Shown here: positions 43,198 to 52,539 of the stretch, piece by piece | Numbering within the stretch: position 1 is the stretch's first letter | Layout: every line of letters begins with the position of its first letter | Source of the DNA: Candidatus Melainabacteria bacterium | GTDB lineage: Bacteria > Cyanobacteriota > Vampirovibrionia > Vampirovibrionales > Vampirovibrionaceae | Assembly: GCA_902168245.1 (NCBI GenBank) | Contig: CABHPA010000053.1 | Coordinates: 62,001-126,000 of the forward strand | Length of the DNA stretch: 64,000 bases | Reading direction: 5' to 3' | Notes under the pieces: model-generated | Told to the model about the DNA's origin: nothing | Seen by the model: the letters and a program-made list of their open reading frames with translations, nothing else | Database searches by the model: none | Made by a program: the position numbers and the translations under genes

Positions 43198-44298
43198 ATG
43201 ACCGCCTCAGCGCAAGAACAAGGTTACACGGTCGCCATTCTAGGAGCCACCGGCCTGGTGGGTTCTCACCTGATCCACATTCTGGAAGAAAGAAAGTTCC
43301 CGGTGAAAAAGCTTAAACCCTTGGCCAGCAAGCGCACGGCTGGCAGCACCGTTACTTTTAACGGACAGGAAATCATCGTAGAAGAAGCCACCCCCGAAGC
43401 CTTTGAAGGCGTGGATATCGTGCTGGCTTCCGCCGGTGGTTCCGTCAGCCAGGCGTTGGTTCCCGAAGCCGTGAAACGCGGCTGCGTGGTCATCGATAAC
43501 ACCAGTTGCTTCCGCCTGACCGAAGGGGTACCGTTAGTGGTAGCCGGTGTAAACGATGCCGATATTCAGCACCACAATGGCATTATCGCCAATCCAAATT
43601 GCTCTACCGCCCAACTTATGCCGGTTTTTAAGGCTTTAGATGACGCCTTTGGCCTGGAGCGCGTGATTGTAAGCACCTATCAATCCGTTAGCGGCGCGGG
43701 TAAAGAAGGCATGGACGAGCTGATGGACACCACCCGCTCCATCTTCAAGCTGATGGGCCAGCCGCAGGAAGGAGCATCCCAGCACGAAGCCAAAGTATTC
43801 GTTCGCCCCATCGCGTTTAATTTAGTTGCTCAAATCGATCAGTTCGTTGAAGGCGGCGTTGAAGACGGCTACACCAAGGAAGAAACCAAGGTCATTCACG
43901 AGAGCCGCAAAATCCTGCACCGGCCCGATCTCAAAGTGACCGCCACCGCCATTCGGGTGCCGGTACTGGTGGGTCACAGCGAATCCGCCACGCTGGAGTT
44001 CAAAAAGCCCGTTTCCCCGCAAGAGGCGATGGACGTGTTGGAAAACACGCCGGATGTGGTAGTGGCCCGCAAGCCGCAGGACTTCCCCACCCCGGTGGAA
44101 GCTACCGGCAAAGACCCCGTTTACGTGGGCCGCATCCGTCGGGATACCTCCAACCCCGAACACGGGCTGAACATGTGGATTGTGGCCGATAACCTGCGCA
44201 TTGGCGCCGCCCTGAACGCGGTTCGTCTGGCAGAGGTACTGGTGAAGAACAACTGGCTGAAGAAGGGCGCCGCTCAGCAAGAGCCTGCCCAGGTTTAG
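43198..44298 (+). CDS. asd: aspartate-semialdehyde dehydrogenase
   Basis: This enzyme reduces aspartyl phosphate to the semialdehyde, feeding lysine, diaminopimelate, threonine and methionine synthesis. The 366-residue protein has the NADP-binding motif ILGATGLVGSHLIHIL, the nucleophile Cys135 in NPNCSTAQL, and the C-terminal IRVPVLVGHSE segment with the active-site Arg and His. The last 15 residues are a charged extension. The ATG at 43198 is chosen because AGGAG lies eight bases before it. dapA follows after 49 bases, so the pair forms a diaminopimelate operon. Confidence 0.96.
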   Translation: MTASAQEQGYTVAILGATGLVGSHLIHILEERKFPVKKLKPLASKRTAGSTVTFNGQEIIVEEATPEAFEGVDIVLASAGGSVSQALVPEAVKRGCVVIDNTSCFRLTEGVPLVVAGVNDADIQHHNGIIANPNCSTAQLMPVFKALDDAFGLERVIVSTYQSVSGAGKEGMDELMDTTRSIFKLMGQPQEGASQHEAKVFVRPIAFNLVAQIDQFVEGGVEDGYTKEETKVIHESRKILHRPDLKVTATAIRVPVLVGHSESATLEFKKPVSPQEAMDVLENTPDVVVARKPQDFPTPVEATGKDPVYVGRIRRDTSNPEHGLNMWIVADNLRIGAALNAVRLAEVLVKNNWLKKGAAQQEPAQV

Positions 44299-44347
44299 TT
44301 CTTACTTTTTGATTCAGTAAGCATTCAGCAAGAGAGTTTAAAAAACA

Positions 44348-45262
44348 ATGCCAAACTTAACAGCCGAGCTGATTCCCGCAATGGTGACGCCGTTCAAGCG
44401 GGATGAGTCTATCGATCACGAAAAAATGGAGCAGTTGGCCGTTTACCTCACCGAAAACGGTTGCGATGGGCTGCTTATCAACGGCACCACCGGCGAAGGC
44501 CCAACCCTCAGTTTTGAGGAGAAAGTGGAGCTGGTGAAACTGGTGAAAAACGCCGTGCGCGGCAAGAACGTGCAGATTATGGTAGGCATAGGCTCCAACG
44601 ACACCAACAAAAGCGTGGAAGAAGCCCGCAAAATCGCTGCGCTGGGCGTGGATGCCCTGCTGGTGGTGGTGCCTTACTACAACAAGCCTTCACAGGCGGG
44701 CATGATCGAACATTTCCGCCGCATTGCGCAAGCCGTGGTGGATACCGAGATCGTCATCTACAACATTCCCGGCCGTTGCGGGGTGCTAATGAGTCCGGAC
44801 ACCATGCTGGCCTTGCATAAGCAGTGTCCCAACATCATCGGCGTAAAACAAAGCCACCCGGATATGGACCAGGTCAGCGAAATTACCGCCAAGCTGCCCA
44901 AGGACACCTGGCGAACCTGGTGCGGCGATGATTCCCTAACCATCCCCATGATCGCCTGCGGCGCGTACGGCACCATCAGCGTGTTGGCCCATTTAACCGG
45001 CAAGCTGCTGCGGGAGATGATTCAGGCCGCCAAGCGGGGCGACCGGGAACAGGCGCTCAAACTGCACATCAAACAGCTCAATCTGGCGCGCGAAATCTTT
45101 TTTCTGCCGAATCCCACCATTATTAAAACCTGCCTGGCCAAGCTGGGCATGATGGAACCCGTGCTGCGCTCTCCCATGGTACAGCCGGATGACGCCGAAA
45201 TGGCCCGCATCGAGAAACTGATGGGCGAGTACAAGAGCCTGGTGCCGCAAGCGGTTTCCTAG
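44348..45262 (+). CDS. dapA: 4-hydroxy-tetrahydrodipicolinate synthase
   Basis: DapA condenses pyruvate with aspartate semialdehyde, the product of the upstream gene. The 304-residue TIM barrel has NGTTGEGPTLS near 44-54, the Tyr in VIYNIPGRCGV and the Schiff-base Lys167 in GVKQSHPD. It makes the precursor of lysine and of meso-diaminopimelate for peptidoglycan. Confidence 0.96.
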   Translation: MPNLTAELIPAMVTPFKRDESIDHEKMEQLAVYLTENGCDGLLINGTTGEGPTLSFEEKVELVKLVKNAVRGKNVQIMVGIGSNDTNKSVEEARKIAALGVDALLVVVPYYNKPSQAGMIEHFRRIAQAVVDTEIVIYNIPGRCGVLMSPDTMLALHKQCPNIIGVKQSHPDMDQVSEITAKLPKDTWRTWCGDDSLTIPMIACGAYGTISVLAHLTGKLLREMIQAAKRGDREQALKLHIKQLNLAREIFFLPNPTIIKTCLAKLGMMEPVLRSPMVQPDDAEMARIEKLMGEYKSLVPQAVS

Positions 45263-45272
45263 GCGCTTTTAT

Positions 45273-46154
45273 TCACGAATCAGAAGAAACGCCGCTGAAA
45301 ATGGGCTGCGTGATCTCTTTAACGTGGCTTTCCATGCGGCCCGCATGGTTCAGCAGGAAAACATTCATCACGGCCCGCCGTTCCAGCATTTCATGCAAAA
45401 TGGCCTGGAGGGTGGGCCATAATTCCTTTTCCCACTCGCTTTCACAACCATCCGGCACCCGAACGCCAATGGCAGGCTGAAGCGGGCCTTCGTTAAAGGC
45501 CACGTCAAACAGGTAAACACGCTGAATCAGGGCGCGGTTATACTCAAACACGTGGTTTAAGCGTTCCAGCAGGCCGTCGGGCAAGCCCTGGTTACGCCGC
45601 AGACGCATGGGGGTATTCTTTTCAATCACCACTTCGGAAGGCTTACGACTGCCCGTGGCGTCCCGCTCATCTATGGGAGGCGGCAACAAGCCTTCGGCCA
45701 GGTAACTGAAGTCATGAAAGGAAATCTCGCAGCCAAACGGGCCGCACACGTTCATAATCATAAAATCGGCCTCGGCCTCCAGCGCATAGGCGCAAAGCAT
45801 GGCAAATGGCATCACAATGTAGTCGGTCGGCTCCTCGGCCCAGGTTTCCATGTTTTTCTCGCTGGTAAACAGGGGCAGCCCTTTTTCGCCCCGGCTATTT
45901 TCCAGCAAAATAATGGGCAGGCCCGAACTCAGCCGGGTTCCGGCAGGCACAGGCAATAACAGCTCGGAATCCAGCATTTTCTGGTAAAAAGTGGCTTGCA
46001 ACGGATAATTCGCCGCGCCGGAAGATTGCTCCAACTGGGCCAACAAAGCCATTAGCGCCTCTTCATCGGGCAATGACATGGCACTGGGACTGCCCGGCAC
46101 TTTCTTAATGCGCCGTGGATCCTTGGAAAAAAAGCGGTCAAAATTCTCCAGCAT
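45273..46154 (-). CDS. SseB-like protein
   Basis: This 293-residue soluble protein resembles the SseB family (enhanced serine sensitivity). The N-terminal domain pattern is LQATFYQKMLDSELLLPV, then KGLPLFTSEKNMETWAEEP and DYIVMPFAMLCAYALEAEAD. A second domain begins near residue 175 and includes AFNEGPLQPAIGVRVPDG, as in the SseB C-terminal domain. The biochemical role of the family is poorly known. It is convergent with dapA, ten bases away. Confidence 0.78.
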   Translation of the reverse strand: MLENFDRFFSKDPRRIKKVPGSPSAMSLPDEEALMALLAQLEQSSGAANYPLQATFYQKMLDSELLLPVPAGTRLSSGLPIILLENSRGEKGLPLFTSEKNMETWAEEPTDYIVMPFAMLCAYALEAEADFMIMNVCGPFGCEISFHDFSYLAEGLLPPPIDERDATGSRKPSEVVIEKNTPMRLRRNQGLPDGLLERLNHVFEYNRALIQRVYLFDVAFNEGPLQPAIGVRVPDGCESEWEKELWPTLQAILHEMLERRAVMNVFLLNHAGRMESHVKEITQPIFSGVSSDS

Positions 46155-46242
46155 GCAGGCTCTACCATCCGTTCGGTCTTGGGGGCTGTCTTGTAGACAG
46201 AATCGACCGGCCTGGCAGTTTCTTTAGAGAATTTTGCGAAGC

Positions 46243-46776
46243 CTATATTTTTTCGCCTGATAAACCGTTTTCGATCAGTTGGCGGGCTTCCAGAATAAAT
46301 TCCATAATTTCCCGCACCGCCCCGTCCCCACCACGATGGCTGGACACCAGATGCGCAATGGCCCGCACCTCGCCCGCCGCGTCCGCCGGACAGCAAGCCA
46401 GACCCACCCGCTGCATGGGGGGAATATCCGGCAAATCATCGCCAATGTAGGCCACCTGCTCAAAGGTGAGGGACAAATCCGCCACCAGTTTTTCCAAGGC
46501 AGGCAACTTGGTGCGGGTTTTCTGGATGACGTGCTGAATATCCAGGTCTTGCGCCCGGCGGGACACCATTACCGATTCCCGCGCGGTGATAATGCCAAAC
46601 TGGATTCCGGCCCTTACGCCCAGCGAAATGCCCAAACCGTCTTTCACGTTAAAACTTTTCACTTCCTGATCATCGGAGGTATAGGTAATCTTGCCGTCCG
46701 TCAGTACGCCGTCCACATCCAGCACCACCAGTCGAATTCCGGCGGCTAGCTCAAACAGTTTGGTTCCGGCTGGCAT
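46243..46776 (-). CDS. kdsC: KdsC-type HAD phosphatase (3-deoxy-manno-octulosonate 8-phosphatase)
   Basis: This 177-residue HAD-superfamily phosphatase lacks a cap domain. The nucleophile motif is LDVDGVLTDGKI (about 18-29), followed by FNVKDGLGI, ITARES and YIGDDLPDIPPM, all typical of KdsC. It would release KDO for lipopolysaccharide core synthesis, which implies an outer membrane. Related sialate phosphatases share these motifs, so KDO is the likely but not certain substrate. AAGGA lies eight bases before the ATG. Confidence 0.9.
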   Translation of the reverse strand: MPAGTKLFELAAGIRLVVLDVDGVLTDGKITYTSDDQEVKSFNVKDGLGISLGVRAGIQFGIITARESVMVSRRAQDLDIQHVIQKTRTKLPALEKLVADLSLTFEQVAYIGDDLPDIPPMQRVGLACCPADAAGEVRAIAHLVSSHRGGDGAVREIMEFILEARQLIENGLSGEKI

Positions 46777-47001
46777 GCAAAGCGTCCTTCCCTAAAATGC
46801 CCTCAGGGTTACCCGGTTGAAGCCACCCGGCAAGCCTGATTCATTCGTACTTCTGTCTTACTCTACCCGAATCGAGTGGGCCTGACCATATGGCGAAGCA
46901 GGCATGAGGCTGGCCTGCCCAACCCGCCCATCAACGGCCAAGCCAGTGGAGTGAACCGAAAGACTAATCAATTGGCGCTTCGGATTTTGGGCGCAATGGG
47001 T

Positions 47002-47007
47002 TAGAAT
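47002..47007 (+). promoter_or_regulatory. -10 element directly before glgC, near-leaderless
   Basis: TAGAAT ends nine bases before the ATG at 47017, with no Shine-Dalgarno sequence between. The -35 region (TTCGGA, 17 bases upstream) is weak. Confidence 0.5.
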
Positions 47008-47016
47008 ATTGCTGCT

Positions 47017-48270
47017 ATGAAAAAGAACGTTTTGGTGATGATTCTGGCGGGCGGAGAGGGCAAAAGACTGTTCCCCCTGACTAGTGAGCGGGCGAAACCG
47101 GCGGTTCCGTTTGGCGGAAAGTACCGCATTATCGATTTTGTGATCAACAACTTCGTGAATTCCGAGTTGTACAAAATCAAAATCCTCACCCAGTTCAAGT
47201 CCGATTCGCTGAACCGGCACATTTCCCGATGCTGGCCCATGCCACCGTTTTCCAACCAGTACGTCGATCTCGTTCCCGCGCAAATGCGGATGGGACAAGA
47301 CTGGTACAAAGGCACCGCCGACGCCATTTACCAGAACCTGAACCTGATTTACGACGAAATGCCCAGCCTGGTCTGCGTGTTCGGTGGCGATCACATCTAC
47401 AAGATGGATGTGAGCCAGATGATTGATTACCACAAAATGCAGTCCGCCGATCTCAGCATTGCGGCCATTCCCGTGCCGGTTCATCAGGCCAGCGATTTCG
47501 GCATTATTGAAGTGGACAGCATGTACAGGGTAACCGGCTGGCAGGAAAAGCCCAAAAATCCCAAGGAAATGCCCGGACGCCCCGGCTATGCGCTGGCCTC
47601 CATGGGCAATTACGTGTTTAACCGCGACGTATTGGTTCACGAACTACTAGAAGATGCGGCTAATGAAGACTCCCAGCACGATTTCGGCAAAAACGTGATT
47701 TCGGCCATGATCGATAAAGGCCGCCGGGTGTTTGTGTACGATTTCGCCACCAACCTCGTTCCCGGCCAAACGGAGCTGGAGCAAGGCTACTGGCGCGATG
47801 TGGGGACCGTAGACGCCTACTGGGAAGCCAACATGGATTTGGTGCATATTTCCCCCATCTTCAACCTGTACCACCGGGAATGGCCGGTAAAAACGTTCTC
47901 CTATCAGGCGCCGCCTTCCAAGTACGTGTTCGATAACGAGGAACGGCGCGGTTTCGCCACGGATTCCATCGTTTCCGATGGCTGTATTATCAGCGGGGGC
48001 CGGTTGGTGCGATGCGTGTTATCGCCCTATTGCCGGGTGAACAGCTTCTCGCTTGTGGAAGAGAGCATTTTAATGCACGGGGTGAATGTAGGCCGTCACG
48101 CCAAAATTCGCAAGGCCATTATTGATAAGGGCGTAGAAATTCCCGCCCATGCCCGTATCGGCTACGACCGGGACGAGGACGAGGCGCGCGGCTTTTATGT
48201 TTCCGAAGGCGGCGTGACCGTGGTGCCGAAAGGCGTGGTTATTAAAGTAGAGCAACCGCTGGAAGTATAA
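47017..48270 (+). CDS. glgC: glucose-1-phosphate adenylyltransferase
   Basis: ADP-glucose pyrophosphorylase is the committed step of glycogen synthesis. The 417-residue protein has the nucleotide-binding start LAGGEGKRLFPLTSERAKPA, FGGKYRIIDFVINN, GTADAIYQNL, the ADP-glucose site GGDHIYKMD, and EKPKNPKEMPGRPGYALASMGNY. The C-terminal left-handed beta-helix is complete. The lack of a ribosome-binding site and the -10 element just upstream suggest leaderless translation. Confidence 0.96.
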   Translation: MKKNVLVMILAGGEGKRLFPLTSERAKPAVPFGGKYRIIDFVINNFVNSELYKIKILTQFKSDSLNRHISRCWPMPPFSNQYVDLVPAQMRMGQDWYKGTADAIYQNLNLIYDEMPSLVCVFGGDHIYKMDVSQMIDYHKMQSADLSIAAIPVPVHQASDFGIIEVDSMYRVTGWQEKPKNPKEMPGRPGYALASMGNYVFNRDVLVHELLEDAANEDSQHDFGKNVISAMIDKGRRVFVYDFATNLVPGQTELEQGYWRDVGTVDAYWEANMDLVHISPIFNLYHREWPVKTFSYQAPPSKYVFDNEERRGFATDSIVSDGCIISGGRLVRCVLSPYCRVNSFSLVEESILMHGVNVGRHAKIRKAIIDKGVEIPAHARIGYDRDEDEARGFYVSEGGVTVVPKGVVIKVEQPLEV

Positions 48271-48390
48271 ATCCTGTCGCTAGTGAATTGCGCCAAGGTT
48301 TTAGGCTTCTTATTTAACACCAACCGCGCAGCATCCGTTTAGGCGCACAGCCTAATAGGGCAAAATGGCAGCCTTGCTTTATTCATTGTG

Positions 48391-48427
48391 AAAAAACCGC
48401 CCAAGCATTTTGCCTGAGCGGTTTTTT
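48391..48427 (+). terminator. bidirectional terminator between glgC and sdhB
   Basis: An imperfect stem AAAAAACCGC.../...GCGGTTTTTT has T runs on both strands. It serves the convergent glgC and sdhCAB transcripts. Confidence 0.88.
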
Positions 48428-48453
48428 AGGGAATCTGGTTGAATTTTCGCTCT

Positions 48454-49242
48454 CTAGCGGATAAAACCCAGTTGCCGCAATACCCACAGCACCGGGTCGT
48501 AATACCGATCCACCACACGCTCTTTCAGCGGGATAATGGCGTTATCGGTAATGCGAATCTCTTCCGGGCAAACCTCGGTGCAGCATTTGGTAATGTTGCA
48601 CATGCCAACCCCTGCGGTTTGCTTAATGAAGGGAACCCGATCCGCGCGATCCATGGGGTGCATTTCCAAACTGGCCAGGCGCACCATAAAGCGCGGCCCA
48701 TAGAAGGCGTCTTTACGGTCATGGTTCCGCAGCACGTGGCACACATCCTGGCACAGGAAGCATTCAATACACTTGCGGAATTCCTGCACCCGATCCACAT
48801 CGCCTTGGTAATAACGCCAGTCTTCCGGCTTGTTATCCGGCGGCGTAAAGGGTCGGATAGTCTTGTTCAGCTCGTAGTTCCAGGACACATCGGCCACCAA
48901 GTCGCGGATGAGAGGGAAGGTTTTAATGGGATTCACCACCACCGGCTGGCTGAGATCCAGGTGATCCAGGCGGGTTTTGCACATCAGGCTGGGTTTGCCG
49001 TTCACCTCGGCGCTACAGGAACCGCATTTTGCGGCCTTGCAGTTCCAGCGAACCGCCAAATCCGGGCTTTGGAAGCCCTGGATGTAGTGCATGGCATCCA
49101 GCACCACCATGCCGGATTCCACCGGCACCTTGTACTCTTTAAGCTGGCCGGTTTCGCCGTTGTCCCCACGGAACACGTGGAACGTAGCGACCTGCTGGTT
49201 GCCGCTTGCGGCAGAGGCATGAGTCGTCGCGGAATGCGCCAT
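48454..49242 (-). CDS. sdhB: succinate dehydrogenase/fumarate reductase iron-sulfur subunit
   Basis: This 262-residue electron-transfer subunit carries one [2Fe-2S] and two further Fe-S clusters. The N-terminal ferredoxin motif is CKAAKCGSC with a further Cys in SLMC. The C-terminal ferredoxin motifs are CIECFLCQDVC and CNITKCCTEVCPE. The first 15 residues are an Ala/Ser/His-rich extension. Its ATG overlaps the sdhA stop codon by one base (TAATG). Confidence 0.95.
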   Translation of the reverse strand: MAHSATTHASAASGNQQVATFHVFRGDNGETGQLKEYKVPVESGMVVLDAMHYIQGFQSPDLAVRWNCKAAKCGSCSAEVNGKPSLMCKTRLDHLDLSQPVVVNPIKTFPLIRDLVADVSWNYELNKTIRPFTPPDNKPEDWRYYQGDVDRVQEFRKCIECFLCQDVCHVLRNHDRKDAFYGPRFMVRLASLEMHPMDRADRVPFIKQTAGVGMCNITKCCTEVCPEEIRITDNAIIPLKERVVDRYYDPVLWVLRQLGFIR

Positions 49243-51059
49243 TACTTCTTCTCCTCTTCAAAGAGTTTCTTGAGTTCGGCAGGCATTTCGGGCAGTGGGG
49301 ACGTGCAGTACTCCATATTGCCGCCAGCGCCTTTTTTAATAATCGAGTTCACCTTGGAAAGCTCAGGGCAATAGCCCGGATAATCCAGGCGGGTATGGCC
49401 GCCACGACTTTCCCGACGCTCCAGAGCGCACTTGGCGGTGGCCTTGGCGGTCACAACCATATTGCGCAAATCCTGGGCCAAGTGCCAACCGGGGTTGAAC
49501 TGAATGGAACCGTCCACCGCAACGCAATCAATTCGTTTATCAATCGCATCCAGCTCGGCCACTGCGGCTTTCAAGTCCTCTTCCGTCCGCACGATGCCCA
49601 CCTTGTTCTGCATAATGTCTTGCAAGTCACGGTGAATTTCGTATGGACCTTCGCCTTGACGCTCAAACGGCGCCAGAATGTCAGCGGCGGCAGCTTTCAA
49701 CTGTTCAGCGCCAGCCGTGGAAATGGCCGGGTTTTGCTGGATGAAATCAACCGCGCCCAAGGCGGCTAGGCGACCAAAAACCACCAGGTCGGAGAGGGAG
49801 TTTCCGCCCAGGCGATTCGCGCCATGCAGGCCAGCGGCGACTTCCCCGGCGGCAAACAGGCCCGGCACGTTGCTCATTTGGGTTTCCGGGTTCACGCGGA
49901 TACCGCCCATGGTGTAGTGCATGGTTGGCCCCACTTCCATGGGAGCCTTGGTAATGTCCACATCAGCCAATTCCTTGAACTGGTGGTACATGCTGGGCAG
50001 TTTTCTTTTGACCCGTTCGGAATCCTGGTAGCTGATATCGAGGAACGCGCCGCCGTGCGGAGTGCCTCGGCCTTCTTTCACCTCTGTATAAATGGCCAAT
50101 GCCACGTTATCACGGGTAGAAAGCTCAGGTGGCCTTCTGGCCGTGGTGGGGCGGTTGGCAATGGTGTCCTCCACCCACTGCTTGGCTTCTTCCTCAGTTT
50201 CTGCAAAGGTTTTTCGGGTGCTTTCCGGCAGATACTTGAACATAAAGCGCTCGCCGTCTTTATTGCGAAGGATACCGCCCTCTCCGCGAACGCCTTCCGT
50301 CACCAGGAGGCCACGTACCCCCGGCGGCCAAACCATGCCGGTGGGGTGGAACTGGATAAATTCCATATCCAGCAGCTCAGCGCCTGCATGATAGGCCAAA
50401 GCCTGCCCGTCCCCGGTGTATTCCCAGGAGTTGGAGGTGACTTTCCAGGCTTTGCCGGTACCGCCGGTGGCCAGAATCACAGCCTTGGCGTTGAAGTTGA
50501 TAAAGCGGCCGCTTTCGCGCCAGTAGCCGAACGCTCCATTCACGCGCCCGTCGCCGTCTTGCAGCAACTTGGAAATGGTGCATTCCATAAAAATATCGAT
50601 ACCGGAGTGAACGCCCTTATCTTGCAAGGTGCGGATCATCTCAAGACCCGTACGGTCGCCCACGTGGGCCAAACGCTTGTAAGTATGCCCACCAAAGGCC
50701 CGTTGGCTGATTTTGCCGTCCTTGGTGCGATCGAACACCGCGCCCCACAGTTCCAGCTCGCGAATGCGATCCGGGGCCTGCTTGGCGTGGAGTTCAGCCA
50801 TGCGCCAGTTGTTCAGGAACTTTCCACCTTTCATGGTGTCCTTAAAGTGGGTTTGCCATCCATCTTGCGGATCGACGTTGCCCAGCGCAGCGGCCGCGCC
50901 GCCTTCTGCCATGACAGTATGGGCTTTACCCAACAGGGATTTACAAACCAGGGCAACGGAAAGCCCTTGGGCGGAGACTTCGATTGCGGCTCGAAGCCCG
51001 GCGCCGCCCGCGCCAATCACTACCACGTCATGCGTGTGGGATTCGTAGGACACGCTCAT
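49242..51059 (-). CDS. sdhA: succinate dehydrogenase/fumarate reductase flavoprotein subunit
   Basis: This 605-residue FAD subunit contains the dicarboxylate site. The FAD motif is VVVIGAGGAGLRAAIEVS. The His for covalent FAD is in KAHTVMAEGG, and the substrate-binding region includes HPTGMVWPPGVRG, with the catalytic Arg further on. The C-terminus has the helical domain and ERRESRGGHTRLDYP. The ATG at 51059 is preferred, with AAAGG upstream, and it overlaps the sdhC stop codon (ATGA). The sequence alone does not say whether the enzyme runs as succinate dehydrogenase or fumarate reductase. Confidence 0.96.
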   Translation of the reverse strand: MSVSYESHTHDVVVIGAGGAGLRAAIEVSAQGLSVALVCKSLLGKAHTVMAEGGAAAALGNVDPQDGWQTHFKDTMKGGKFLNNWRMAELHAKQAPDRIRELELWGAVFDRTKDGKISQRAFGGHTYKRLAHVGDRTGLEMIRTLQDKGVHSGIDIFMECTISKLLQDGDGRVNGAFGYWRESGRFINFNAKAVILATGGTGKAWKVTSNSWEYTGDGQALAYHAGAELLDMEFIQFHPTGMVWPPGVRGLLVTEGVRGEGGILRNKDGERFMFKYLPESTRKTFAETEEEAKQWVEDTIANRPTTARRPPELSTRDNVALAIYTEVKEGRGTPHGGAFLDISYQDSERVKRKLPSMYHQFKELADVDITKAPMEVGPTMHYTMGGIRVNPETQMSNVPGLFAAGEVAAGLHGANRLGGNSLSDLVVFGRLAALGAVDFIQQNPAISTAGAEQLKAAAADILAPFERQGEGPYEIHRDLQDIMQNKVGIVRTEEDLKAAVAELDAIDKRIDCVAVDGSIQFNPGWHLAQDLRNMVVTAKATAKCALERRESRGGHTRLDYPGYCPELSKVNSIIKKGAGGNMEYCTSPLPEMPAELKKLFEEEKK

Positions 51060-51919
51060 CCGAAAATACCTTTCCACGTATTGGTATAGAATACGAAATC
51101 TTTGATGACACCTTGAGAGGCCAGCGTCATGTACACATCGGCAATAATCACCCAGAACAGGCTAATCCAGCCGAACATACCATGCCTGGCGTTCAGCAGG
51201 CTTTGCCGCTCCCAGGCATGGCCCCGCGCCTGGTTCATGGGGCAAGAGGAGAAGCAATCCACCTGACCGCCCAGCAAGTGCCGCCAGGAGTGGCAGCTAA
51301 AAGCGTACAAGGAGAGCAAAATCACGTCCAGCGCAATGACGAAGCTACCCATCCCGATTCTAACGCCGCTGTAATCCGGCAGAAAGAAGCAGGTCAGCAA
51401 ATCAATCACGTGCAGGAAAATAAACACTGCCGCCAGATAAAAGAAGTAGCGGTGCAGGTTCATTAGCACCATGGGGAAGACCTTTTCGCCCATGTAATGT
51501 TTCCCTTTGCCGATCAGCTCAATCAACGGGCTTTTGGGTTGGGCGTCCACCGCGCAGGCGACCGGGGCGGTGAAAAAAGACCGGTAGTACACCCGACGGT
51601 AGAAGTAACAGGTGGCCCTGAAGCCAGCCGGCACCCACATAATGAACAACGCGGGCGATAACGCCCAGCCCAGGCTGCCGTTTGGCAACACTTTTTCCAG
51701 GCCCGGCAGCTTAACGCCGATGGCATGGAACAAATGCGGCAAGTACGGCGAGTACAGCGGGGAAATGTAGTGGGTTCCAGGCACTTCACTGGGTTGGTTT
51801 TGCAGCGCCCGGTAGGTTGCATACGCAATAAAAAACAGCAAGGCCAACGCGCTTAAAATTGGCTCCAACTGCCAATTATCACGCCGTTGCGTCCCTTGGT
51901 TTACAGTGGATGTTGCCAC
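51056..51919 (-). CDS. sdhC: succinate dehydrogenase membrane anchor subunit, non-classical
   Basis: This 287-residue integral membrane protein is encoded first in the sdhCAB operon. It has about five or six helices and several His residues in or near helices (LMNLHRYFFYLAAVFIFLHVIDLL, FSCHSWRHLLGG) that could ligate heme b. It is unlike the short E. coli SdhC and SdhD and unlike the common 230-residue cytochrome b558 form. A single large anchor of this type occurs in some actinobacteria and other phyla. The start is GTG with AGAGG nine bases upstream. The assignment rests partly on operon position. Confidence 0.82.
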   Translation of the reverse strand: MATSTVNQGTQRRDNWQLEPILSALALLFFIAYATYRALQNQPSEVPGTHYISPLYSPYLPHLFHAIGVKLPGLEKVLPNGSLGWALSPALFIMWVPAGFRATCYFYRRVYYRSFFTAPVACAVDAQPKSPLIELIGKGKHYMGEKVFPMVLMNLHRYFFYLAAVFIFLHVIDLLTCFFLPDYSGVRIGMGSFVIALDVILLSLYAFSCHSWRHLLGGQVDCFSSCPMNQARGHAWERQSLLNARHGMFGWISLFWVIIADVYMTLASQGVIKDFVFYTNTWKGIFG

Positions 51920-52057
51920 GCTTAAAGCCTCTATTTTTCTATAATCAAGTCAGCTGAGTACTCAAAGCCGTATTCATACGGCACTCGGATTCATATTAAG
52001 ACAATTTGCAATCCCGTTCTGTGATTTCTCTCAATGATCGAAATGACAGTCGGCACA

Positions 52058-52324
52058 TTAGCGCAGCGGTTTTTCCGGCAGGTTGGCTCCCACCCGCTCC
52101 AGCTCAAACAAAATCTGCTCATCGGTGGTGGAAGAAACGGCAATGTTCTGGAACACCTTGGCTTCCACGCCCAACTGTTTCAGCAGCCTTGTGTCCAGGG
52201 GGCATGGGAATTCCAGGTCATACTCGTCAATTTCACCAGCCGCTTCCAGACGGGCCTTGTCAATCATACGGGCCAGCCAGGAAATACCGCCCACTTCAAC
52301 GTTACCGCTTCTCGGTTCAGACAT
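52058..52324 (-). CDS. DUF5069-like small protein
   Basis: This 88-residue soluble protein has the pattern WLARMIDKARLEAAGEIDEY followed by FPCPLDTRLLKQLGV and TDEQILFEL, which fits my recollection of the DUF5069 family. The function is unknown. The ATG at 52324 with AAGGAAGG upstream is chosen. A longer frame to 52426 would run through this ribosome-binding site. Confidence 0.72.
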   Translation of the reverse strand: MSEPRSGNVEVGGISWLARMIDKARLEAAGEIDEYDLEFPCPLDTRLLKQLGVEAKVFQNIAVSSTTDEQILFELERVGANLPEKPLR

Positions 52325-52527
52325 GATGCCTTCCTTCTCTAGTAGTATTACCAATTCATGTTTTGGGAGATAGAGGATACATTGCCGCGCCCGCAGGGAC
52401 TTTGCCAGTCCCTTTTCCAGTTCCAAATGAGGAGGTTCACGACAGAATCAGCAAATCATACCTGAAATTCAAAAGCCAATCCATTCCCCAAGGGTGGAAG
52501 GGCATTCCCTACCTCAAGATATTTTCC

Positions 52528-52533
52528 TATAAT
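52528..52533 (+). promoter_or_regulatory. -10 element directly before the HerA-like gene, leaderless
   Basis: A perfect TATAAT ends six bases before the ATG at 52540, so the first transcribed base would be at or next to the A of the start codon. No ribosome-binding site is present. Confidence 0.55.
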
Positions 52534-52539
52534 GCTGAA

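Noticed and set aside
49824-51089. A 421-codon open frame on the plus strand opposite sdhA
   Set aside because: Antisense to a clear FAD subunit, rich in His/Gly/Gln as expected for a mirrored frame, and without a ribosome-binding site.
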